Source of the DNA: Hofstenia miamia
Taxonomy: Eukaryota; Xenacoelomorpha; Acoela
Reading direction: 5' to 3'
NCBI GenBank assembly: GCA_004352715.1
Contig: SCFE01000115.1
Coordinates: 65,325 to 129,324 of the forward strand
DNA length: 64,000 bases
Notes under the pieces: model-generated
Seen by the model: only the letters and a program-made list of their open reading frames with translations
Databases searched by the model: none
What the model was told of the DNA's origin: nothing
Made by a program: the position numbers and the translations under genes
Part shown: in pieces, positions 61,001 through 64,000 of the stretch
Layout: each line of letters starts with the position of its first letter
How positions within the stretch are numbered: position 1 is the stretch's first letter

Positions 61001-61663
61001 TAAATCACCGAATATTTTGGTTACAATGGATATTGACACTGATAATACAAACTTTTCAATACATGAGCCATCAAAAAAGCATTCGCGGTTTATTGCAAAT
61101 TTATTGCAAGATGGTGTTACAGTCAATAATATTGATACAAGTTTAAAGAACACACTTAATACATTAATGTATATTATTACTAAGCAAATCGTTTCCAAGA
61201 AAAACAGATTATAAGTAATTTTGTTGTCATGAAAAAATGACGCAAGTATTGAATTTCAAACTATTCTGAATTGTTTAATGTTTAGCAAATTTAAATGATT
61301 AGAAGTATCAGATATAACCGAAACAAGCATCAAAAATGGTGATCTATAGAAAATAATCAGTTATAAGTGAAAATTAGACTACAAATCTAGAAAGGAAGGC
61401 GAACAAGAATAAAGGAAAATTATGATTGGATGCAAACGAGTCTAAATTTGCTTTCAAAGCGAACTCAAGTAATAGGAATAAAGTTTTATATGTTTATAAC
61501 TACTGAGATCAGTTTCAAACAAAAACTATATAACCTCCGTTTGTAGAGTGTCAACTGCTGTTGTAGAGGGATCCTTGACGTCAAGATCAGTTGTATTGCT
61601 GCGGATTGGTGCGGTTGTAGCAGGAATAACATCAGGAGGGCGAGGCATACGCTTAAACTCAGC
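30843..61663 (-). CDS. SPEF2: SPEF2 (sperm flagellar protein 2), C-terminal half, 19 proposed exons
   Basis: SPEF2 is an axonemal protein of motile cilia and sperm tails, known from vertebrates as a central-pair (C1b) and tail-assembly factor. The exons, in transcript order from 61,663 down to 30,843, encode about 835 residues. The landmark matches are WRYVDAPLRM, then WETIEEEYVRSVQLVFQNIR, TLLREYYQGMEPQM, RIELIRLKD with DMSHWLGTRFRDEM, VNWKHFLLAASKPWPSPS and LKELYTEIGTEDLQPVEY. They occur in the same order as in the C-terminal half of the vertebrate protein, including its EF-hand-like calcium-motif region. Nearly all exons have GT-AG borders and agreeing phase. The N-terminal CH domain, coiled coil and adenylate-kinase-like region must lie beyond the right edge. 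Two joins are unresolved (between the 50,360 and 48,143 exons, and between the 41,317 and 40,525 exons). Introns are full of transposons, yet no coding exon is hit. Confidence 0.88.
30903..32295. other. SPEF2 last intron, right-of-exon part
   Basis: Contains (TA)n at 31,055-31,082 and a GC-rich motif CGCGGTGCGGTGCA at 31,706-31,719 that recurs at 60,949. Nothing else recognised. Confidence 0.4.
31055..31082. repeat. (TA)n microsatellite
   Basis: 14 units. Confidence 0.95.
32296..34404. mobile_element. 2.1 kb hAT-like element without transposase
   Basis: The left end TAGAGGTGTGTAGACCAGTA and right end read inversely TAGAGGGGCGCGATACCGGT are related inverted repeats. Both are followed by CCGGGAC/CCGGTCCC-type motifs unlike the AT-rich surroundings. 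Flanking octamers are TGTTTCAA and GTATTCAA, matching at five of eight, consistent with a worn 8-base hAT target duplication. A second inverted pair lies inside (32,463 and about 34,140). No hAT coding motif is seen. Confidence 0.6.
32463..34142. mobile_element. Inner inverted-repeat element nested in the hAT-like element
   Basis: GTGGCGTAGCCAGTAA followed by AGGGTGGGGCAC at 32,463-32,500 is mirrored on the right by GTGGCCCCCTTGGCTACGAT near 34,118-34,138. Both contain GTAGCCA plus a G-rich block. The interior is AT-rich with no transposase. The pairing is by eye and imperfect. Confidence 0.45.
34870..35613 (+). mobile_element. Degenerate hAT-like remnant
   Basis: The right end ...CCTGCACATCCCTA reads inversely TAGGGATGTGCAGG, a hAT-type end, next to CCGGTATCC motifs. 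CCGATATCGGTATTTTG and ATACCGATACCGCGGTAT lie at 35,290-35,340. Near 35,020-35,120 a broken frame (MMKAASKT then YFDEPTDVFD) hints at a zinc-finger BED-type N-terminus. No matching left end is certain; TAGGGTTCTGC at 35,236 is a candidate. Confidence 0.45.
35633..35659. repeat. (TA)n microsatellite
   Basis: About 13 units directly after the hAT-like right end. Confidence 0.95.
36150..37395 (-). pseudogene. LINE reverse-transcriptase fragment (CR1/Jockey group)
   Basis: On the minus strand: FLDLYKAFDFINHS (motif A with catalytic Asp) at about 37,375; then VSNAVP, a TAG where Gln is expected, and GTILGPLLFSMYLNGMH (motif B) near 37,190-37,130; then LVQFNDNKSMHL, where the FADD catalytic box has become FNDN; then FIVSRLSYANILFTDL; and finally IRTGNSLPKEIKNIEKLQAF, the usual C-terminal end. 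The 3' tail near 36,150-36,190 is AAAATATTTTATTTTATC-like. Dead on at least three counts. It lies in the SPEF2 intron beginning at 37,430. Confidence 0.8.
37431..37607 (-). CDS. SPEF2: SPEF2 exon
   Basis: Acceptor CTCTTAG at 37,608 and donor GTAAGT at 37,430; 59 codons, phase 0 on both sides. Encodes LKELYTEIGTEDLQPVEYQK and a following helix, matching the region close to the C-terminus of SPEF2. Confidence 0.85.
38654..38661. repeat. hAT target-site duplication, left copy
   Basis: ATAATAAA, identical to 40,386-40,393. Confidence 0.9.
38662..40385 (+). mobile_element. hAT transposon with perfect 8-base target duplication
   Basis: The left end TAGGGCAACCCA and the right end TGGGTTGCCCTA are exact 12-base inverted repeats. 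ATAATAAA flanks both sides. Subterminal zones hold repeated AGGGGCGA/GGGCGG motifs (38,670-38,750 and 40,325-40,372), likely transposase binding sites. The total is 1,724 bases and holds one transposase gene on the plus strand. It lies in a SPEF2 intron in the opposite orientation. Perfect ends and duplication imply a recent insertion, although the gene carries two frameshifts. Confidence 0.93.
38926..40279 (+). pseudogene. hAT transposase, CGGBP1/BED-type, two frameshifts
   Basis: Start ATG at 38,926 (MPPSSLSNLEKAESYVRKYP). A one-base loss in a T run near 39,015 moves the frame; the correct frame then reads FCKLCKTDV...VNDHRESIKHRR, a CxxC...H-x5-H zinc finger of BED/CGGBP1 type. The main frame (39,054-40,079) includes IYIMCDESEINGVKFCHV (first catalytic Asp region), SSDSANYMISAF, then HHAPCLAHLLHNAAELV (the hAT C..H block) and VIVTRWGSWLQAAEYY. 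A second frameshift near 40,076 leads to TPTSAQVERTFSKLGKL, the hAT dimerisation end. About 450 codons in all, short for hAT and close in plan to the CGGBP1-related group. Inactive as read, though only two single-base changes from open. Confidence 0.88.
40386..40393. repeat. hAT target-site duplication, right copy
   Basis: ATAATAAA, identical to 38,654-38,661. Confidence 0.9.
40525..40706 (-). CDS. SPEF2: SPEF2 exon
   Basis: Donor GTAAGT at 40,524. Acceptor taken as ACATAG at 40,707, which gives a start needing two bases, whereas the previous exon ends in phase 0. The acceptor, a missed mini-exon or a base error is therefore in doubt. Encodes KLMYFLTHECRLQYRF, VINLIFAHLD and LTSTLVPFDAIAL. 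Confidence 0.75.
41317..41451 (-). CDS. SPEF2: SPEF2 exon
   Basis: Acceptor TTGTTAG at 41,452, donor GTAATG at 41,316; 45 codons, phase 0. Encodes TTMWFKDEQSDDSP and LKLFYTDIFTDHAEIV, matching the WF...D segment after the EF-hand-like part. Confidence 0.85.
41575..41808 (-). CDS. SPEF2: SPEF2 exon
   Basis: Acceptor GTTCTAG at 41,809, donor GTAAAA at 41,574; 78 codons, phase 0. Contains VNWKHFLLAASKPWPSPS and LLDILKSCKE, the most diagnostic stretch of the C-terminal half. Confidence 0.92.
41809..42621. other. SPEF2 intron, nothing recognised
   Basis: AT-rich intron sequence up to the start of the inserted LINE. Confidence 0.4.
42919..44069 (+). pseudogene. LINE ORF1 (Gag-like, coiled coil, Q/S/P-rich tail)
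   Basis: MVSYSLAVTRSPAANTTSD starts the frame. It shifts near 43,200 (ending VVIPRRSNW, then LRALQVIGTPAIAEDLAILF) and meets a stop at about 43,394. From about 43,640 a shifted frame gives QEWVKEIQNQYKRVAYEERM and a charged coiled coil with EEREMQIKHLEQ, followed by a Gln/Ser/Pro/Lys-rich tail (LPPTVARRTHFRHASGG, NTSPLPASPSKL). No CCHC knuckle is visible. Fits a LINE ORF1 RNA-binding protein; not a host gene. Confidence 0.6.
44138..44456 (+). pseudogene. LINE ORF2 endonuclease N-terminus
   Basis: MLKIINYNVNGIACTTKF is followed by DYIFLQETKISDL, the N- and E- motifs of an L1/Tx1-type apurinic endonuclease (NxNG and QET). A frameshift near 44,320 is followed by TTVRKRGLLTLCKNS and LIVINHYF before the gap. 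Confidence 0.8.
44457..45456. other. Assembly gap (exactly 1000 N)
   Basis: Arbitrary-length gap inside the LINE, within a SPEF2 intron. Confidence 0.99.
45457..46731. other. SPEF2 intron, probable hAT remains
   Basis: A short acidic frame (MNESEEDFEESQFNSFDDE near 45,697) resembles the start of some hAT or piggyBac transposases but stops at once. Leads into the hAT tail that follows. Confidence 0.35.
46732..46990 (+). pseudogene. hAT transposase C-terminal fragment
   Basis: One frame from 46,732 gives LTGDNFDERAKQLYYEVIDG and LVELNSRFS. After a frameshift near 46,858 another gives KWTTSVAIERLFSTVNRKSM and NRLKHLALLSFEKEL before TGA at 46,988-46,990. This is the hAT dimerisation block of the zinc-finger MYM/TTF-type group, a different lineage from the element at 38,662. 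Terminal repeats not identified. Confidence 0.75.
46991..48142. other. SPEF2 intron, nothing recognised
   Basis: A short inverted repeat (CACTGGTTAAACCAGTGGTTAA) lies near 47,757-47,778, and a CGCAATATATATATTGCG palindrome near 47,660-47,680. No genes. Confidence 0.4.
48143..48316 (-). CDS. SPEF2: SPEF2 exon
   Basis: Acceptor TTTGCTTAG at 48,317, donor GTATCA at 48,142; 58 codons, phase 0. Encodes FFSIDQLPKLRKRFASM and ISIEDFINILATVNSLQ, an EF-hand-like pair of helices as in the SPEF2 C-terminal region. Confidence 0.88.
48317..50359. other. SPEF2 intron, may hide a small exon
   Basis: The exons on each side differ in phase, and the vertebrate protein has a Pro-rich linker at this point, so a short exon probably lies here. 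I could not locate it. Confidence 0.4.
50360..50463 (-). CDS. SPEF2: SPEF2 exon (donor uncertain)
   Basis: Acceptor TTATTTAG at 50,464 agrees in phase with the preceding exon. Encodes SIDFIMDIFDAAIDMQCPLE and LVIKLPEFIKALA. Donor taken as GTGCTC at 50,359, which is weak and leaves phase 1 against a phase 0 acceptor downstream. Confidence 0.65.
51684..51822 (-). CDS. SPEF2: SPEF2 exon
   Basis: Acceptor TATTTTAG at 51,823, donor GTATTT at 51,683; starts in phase 1, ends in phase 2. Encodes ALKSRIELIRLKDIEVIG and DMSHWLGTRFRDEMK, very close to the family (RIELI...; WLG.RF..EM). Confidence 0.92.
52326..52466 (-). CDS. SPEF2: SPEF2 exon
   Basis: Acceptor ATAATTTAG at 52,467, donor GTATGC at 52,325; phase 1 to phase 1. 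Encodes MGLSDGKSLPPYDEDLAKQQ and ETRRKMRQEYFTALVIE. The frame stays open past the donor, but the next exon matches the family only if this donor is used. Confidence 0.88.
53190..53283 (-). CDS. SPEF2: SPEF2 exon
   Basis: Acceptor TTTATAG at 53,284, donor GTATTT at 53,189; phase 0 to phase 1. Encodes MNKERESCESEVIAENEQIA and RTQKLKKSYNR, a charged helix. Confidence 0.85.
53510..54214 (-). pseudogene. Tc1-like transposase remnant in a SPEF2 intron
   Basis: The ATG at 54,214 gives MGLTEQNFKQNF, and after a frameshift KLSLRKTSEIVGVPKSTVRD, the paired-like HTH of Tc1 transposases, then a GNVSPRAKPGLAAKTTK linker (GRPR-like position). Near 53,674 MFIFDNAQCHESRKVM supplies the second Asp (DNA.CH). 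Near 53,590 AHSRDLNILG corresponds to the SPDLNPIE block, where the third acidic residue is replaced or lost. Several stops; dead. TIRs were not found. Plus-strand frames over this stretch are shadows. Confidence 0.8.
54575..54622 (-). CDS. SPEF2: SPEF2 exon (16 codons)
   Basis: Acceptor TATATTTTAG at 54,623 and donor GTAAGTG at 54,574, both strong; phase 0. Encodes MIGDVAKHVLDIVKFL. Called on splice sites and phase continuity. Confidence 0.78.
54711..54861 (-). CDS. SPEF2: SPEF2 exon
   Basis: Acceptor TTTTTTAAG at 54,862, donor GTATGC at 54,710; starts in phase 2, ends in phase 0. Encodes LPHMPRYLLTPEEGGNKITL and VVTAVSSKSDFAAEDTNPF. Confidence 0.86.
54900..54967 (-). CDS. SPEF2: SPEF2 exon
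   Basis: Acceptor AAATTTAG at 54,968, donor GTAAAT at 54,899; phase 0 to phase 2. Encodes an acidic stretch FSDYEEDNDFQVSDISIIDG. Confidence 0.82.
55271..55375 (-). CDS. SPEF2: SPEF2 exon
   Basis: Acceptor TTCTCGTAAAG at 55,376, donor GTATGT at 55,270; 35 codons, phase 0. Encodes IELDRFIATLTLLREYYQGM, a strong match to the family's 'RF..T..LL.DYY.GME'. Confidence 0.92.
55455..55547 (-). CDS. SPEF2: SPEF2 exon
   Basis: Acceptor ACGGTTTAG at 55,548, donor GTAACA at 55,454; 31 codons, phase 0. Encodes EHLWNASDNQKISAENELVA and NDLWLPDRL, matching the 'LWDI.D..K..AE.E' helix. Confidence 0.9.
55625..55900 (-). CDS. SPEF2: SPEF2 exon
   Basis: Acceptor AATTTTAG at 55,901, donor GTATTA at 55,624; 92 codons, phase 0. 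Encodes LAPQWETIEEEYVRSVQLVF, VREDYKNVLLSSNGNQERL and DWRGHLFRLQ. The largest SPEF2 exon seen here. Confidence 0.93.
56173..56279 (-). CDS. SPEF2: SPEF2 exon
   Basis: Acceptor ATTCTTTAG at 56,280, donor GTTGTT at 56,172; starts in phase 1, ends in phase 0. Encodes EIDVIDQMKDECKDDELCAV and EDWRYVDAPLRM, matching the 'EW.YVDEP' landmark. Donor is weaker than average. Confidence 0.9.
57027..57048. repeat. (AT)n microsatellite
   Basis: About 11 units, 14 bases before the palindrome. Confidence 0.93.
57062..57081. repeat. Perfect 20-base palindrome
   Basis: ATGTGTACAATTGTACACAT is its own reverse complement. A related TGTGTACAAATGTG lies near 57,403. Confidence 0.9.
57554..57579. repeat. (AT)n microsatellite
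   Basis: About 13 units. Confidence 0.94.
59160..59245. repeat. Imperfect direct repeat with internal dyad
   Basis: GTGATAAAAGTTGATAGTGTG..ACTCTATCTG and GCTGATAAAAGTAGATAGTCCG..GCTCCATCTG are two related units about 50 bases apart. Each can fold on itself through GATAG/CTATC. Possibly the edge of a small foldback element. Confidence 0.5.
60290..60368 (-). CDS. SPEF2: SPEF2 exon
   Basis: Acceptor CACTTTAG at 60,369, donor GTAAGTG at 60,289; phase 0 to phase 1. Encodes LPSDFSSTQPLKDFQIPQDV and RNEFDE. Confidence 0.88.
60369..61534. other. SPEF2 intron with an unassigned open frame
   Basis: A plus-strand frame at 60,975-61,214 (MIQKYIYPSKSPNILVTMD; 79 codons) follows the motif CGCGGTGCGGTGCA at 60,949. 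It has no known domain; it could be the start of a hAT-type transposase. (TA)n at 60,533-60,559. Confidence 0.35.
60533..60559. repeat. (TA)n microsatellite
   Basis: About 13 units. Confidence 0.94.
61535..61663 (-). CDS. SPEF2: SPEF2 exon (most 5' in window)
   Basis: Acceptor TTTGCTTTAG at 61,664, donor GTTATA at 61,534; 43 codons, phase 0. Encodes AEFKRMPRPPDVIPATTAPI and a Thr/Asp-rich stretch ending VDTLQTE, a low-complexity linker. Called on splice sites, phase and position; the Pro/Thr-rich content is plausible but not diagnostic. A frame shifted by one reads as a hydrophobic peptide and is a shadow. Confidence 0.72.
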
Positions 61664-61970
61664 CTAAAGCAAAAAATCAAAACATATGCAAAGCACTAGA
61701 AGGAAGCAAAAATTAGCATTTTCAATTTTATCATAAATTTAAAAATGCCAAATTTCAAAAAAGAGCAAAAAGAATACACGGAGGTTTTACCCCTGAAACC
61801 CCATTGCCATAGAGAATTATGCAATTTCTAATTTCTAGCTTAATTTTGATATTTTGAAATTCAACACAACCTGAAAACTCACATTATTTCTCATAAATGA
61901 GCAAATGAATTTTTAGTAGTGATCATTAGATTTACTTCACATGATTAATCATGCAAATCACTATAAATAT

Positions 61971-62010
<40 letters not shown>

Positions 62011-63570
62011 TATAGATATATATATATTAATATAAATATACATATATAAATATATTTTATGTAAAAATGTAAATAAAAGAAGAGACACTCTGATATTTAT
62101 GGTGTTTTCAGAGTTTGTAAATCTTTATTAATTTGTGAGTTATTAGCAGCTAAACGTTTTTGAAAAAACCAGCAAAGGATTAAGCAACTTCCTGGACAGC
62201 TTAAGGTTAAAAAAATGTTTCTGTTTTTTAGATAAAAAACTATCTTCATTGAATGATAATTAAATAAGTAGTAAAGTATCTCGGGTATTCAACATCATTT
62301 TAATTGAACTTCTATCTATAAAAAAGGAATACAAACTTCACTTGCTTATTTTAAGGAAAAACTCTCTTTAGCACTAAACAACCGAGGAATGTTTTAAAAA
62401 CTCTATGTTTTGTTCAAAAATATAAACACTCGACTCACAAACTAATAAAGAAATCTGAAAACTGCAAAGGTTGAGGGATGTCTCTAAAATCTCGATCAGT
62501 CACGATCTCTTACAAGAACACCTGGACCTATTGTTTTGGGCACGATGTGTGCTTGAATGGAGCTTTCATTGATTTCAAGCACACGAATAATGTTTTGCAC
62601 AAATAGTCATCATTAGCTGAAGGAATATTCAGCCACAGATGTATCCATAACCAAATCTTTAATAGGTTTGCTCAAAAATGGAAAACAATCTCTGTGAATT
62701 TATGGTAACTTAGGGCTACCTGAATTTTACTGTATTTATAAACAACGGATTTATCCAAAAAATTGCAACAAGGAGTAAATGGAAAAAGTCTACATTAGTG
62801 AAAATCAACTGTTTGACAATTTCAACTCTAAAATTTAGGCGAAGAATTGTACATTATTATTTACATAAATATTTCTGCATGTTTCATCCTATCATAATTT
62901 GCTAAATCAATTTCACAATTTCTGATATTACTAGTGTTACGTCAGCATAAAAATTTTTGCAGCGAAAATAGAAATCATATTGAAAAAATTAGATTGGTTG
63001 AATTGAAAGTGGATGGAATATATCACAAAAGTTGTGGAAATTTTTTTAAGTATAAATTTACGTATAAATTGACAAATTATCAGATGTTTATCCAAATGGC
63101 AAATGGATGATTTGAAATAAAATATTCAGGAAAATTTTTTATAAAGAACATCAAATTCAAACTTTAATTAGATATCTAAATTAAATGCTTAAAATAATAA
63201 TTAAAGCATCCATGGGTGATGATTTTAGTAAGAACTATGAATTATTGATGTTCATATAGGTGATATCAGATTACATAAATATTTATAAAGGTATACAAAG
63301 AAAGCAAAAGCTAATAAATATTAAAAGTTGTAGAAATCATTTAAAATTTGTTTTTCTGATTTAAGCAAAGCAAACTATCATTGTAAAAACTGTCGATATT
63401 CTAAGAAATGATATTATTCTAAAGCTTTGAATAATTGCAAAGGAATCATTTTTATTGTTTAATAACCAAACCAATAAAATGATATTGAATGCAATGAGTA
63501 ATTATGTAGCCAAATACAAATGTCTTTTAAAATATTTCTGAGATATAACTATTACAATTAAAACAGTGTT
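61664..63570. other. Repeat-rich DNA upstream of the first visible SPEF2 exon
   Basis: Contains a long TA/ATATAG tract (61,974-62,053). Near 62,460-62,640 the minus strand has broken frames (VLEINESSIQAHIVPK) that look like decayed transposon. No further SPEF2 exon was found. Confidence 0.35.
61974..62053. repeat. Interrupted (TA)n tract
   Basis: About 80 bases of TA with a few ACATATATAG interruptions. Confidence 0.93.
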
Positions 63571-64000
63571 GCAGAGAGCAATGGAAAGAATCATCAAGTT
63601 CAATCGACGAAAAATTCAACTAATGAAAAGTTCTGTAGAGGCTTCATTGTCCGTGATCGCGGGTTTGTGACTCAAACAGACAAACAATCACTTCAGAGAT
63701 GACTAATTGCATATTAGAATTTATTCCAAATAATTCAGCACATACTACTACATTAAGATATCTACAAGAAAGGAATTCTACATGAGACTTCTCTAAATCA
63801 CTTAATCCACTATTTCACATCAGGGCCGATATTGAGACAATTTGACAACAAGCTACCTGTTATCATTCAAGCAGATGCCTCGAAGTCAGCAATTGTAGCA
63901 TGCTTATTCAAGAGAACAAATCTGTCGTATACGCAGACAGATCGATGACAAAGACTGAAGAGAACTACGCGTGTACCCATTTTCACGAATATACCTAGAG
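63571..64000 (+). pseudogene. Ty3/gypsy-type reverse transcriptase to RNase H remnant, runs off the window
   Basis: Frames on the plus strand give FNRRKIQL, then GFIVRDRGFVTQTDKQS (the post-catalytic 'GH.VS..G...D..K' part of the reverse transcriptase) near 63,640-63,705. ILRQFDNKLPVIIQADASKS near 63,830-63,890 carries the first RNase H Asp, and YADRSMTKTEENYA lies near 63,930-63,975. At least two frameshifts and stops. It is an LTR-retrotransposon relic; the LTRs are not in view. Confidence 0.75.

Noticed and set aside
1-64000. CRISPR arrays, operons, phage or prokaryotic defence systems
   Set aside because: The window is intron-bearing animal DNA; the direct repeats are microsatellites, tandem duplications or assembly artefacts without regular spacers.

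Overview
This window is nuclear DNA from a multicellular animal, most likely an AT-rich, repeat-heavy invertebrate. I cannot name the species from sequence alone; cnidarian-like or tunicate-like genomes would both fit. The evidence is short spliced exons with GT-AG borders, a seven-helix receptor gene, a sperm-flagellar gene split over about 19 exons, and a dense mix of metazoan transposons (pogo/Tigger, Tc1, hAT, LINE, Penelope-like, Ty3-like). There are no operons, Shine-Dalgarno sites, CRISPR arrays or other prokaryotic traits. Five N-runs (two of exactly 1000 bases) and three single N bases mark assembly joins.

Left part (1-13,800). A two-exon rhodopsin-family GPCR lies on the minus strand (2977-5461). 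It has one in-frame TAG in helix 2, an inverted-repeat element in its intron, and a 54-base tandem repeat over its splice donor. LINE reverse-transcriptase scraps lie on both sides. Next come two internally deleted pogo/Tigger-type DNA transposons with recognisable ends (7090-8000 and 11640-12357).

Middle-left (13,800-30,800). This is a retroelement graveyard. An older LINE (13,805-14,384 and 18,839-19,240) is split by a younger LINE (14,385-18,838). It is followed by degenerate telomere-like repeats, a pogo transposase fragment, a 1.4 kb terminal-inverted-repeat element with CGTGCC clusters, and two Penelope-like remnants with GIY-YIG endonuclease motifs on opposite strands (23,470-23,744 and 28,316-29,130). 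Near-identical duplications touch two of the single N bases, so they are probably haplotype or assembly artefacts.

Right part (30,800-61,700). The 3' half of SPEF2 (sperm flagellar protein 2, an axonemal central-pair protein) runs on the minus strand, about 835 codons in 19 proposed exons. Splice phases agree across most junctions. Its introns carry a hAT element with a perfect 8-base target duplication (38,662-40,385), two LINE fragments (36,150-37,395 and 42,622-44,456), a hAT transposase tail (46,732-46,990) and a Tc1 remnant (53,510-54,214). Exons upstream of 61,663 (CH domain and adenylate-kinase-like region in known SPEF2) lie outside the window.

Right edge (61,700-64,000) is repeat DNA ending in a broken Ty3/gypsy-type reverse transcriptase-RNase H remnant. 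The only genes likely to matter to the host are SPEF2 and perhaps the GPCR; nearly everything else is mobile DNA in various stages of decay.
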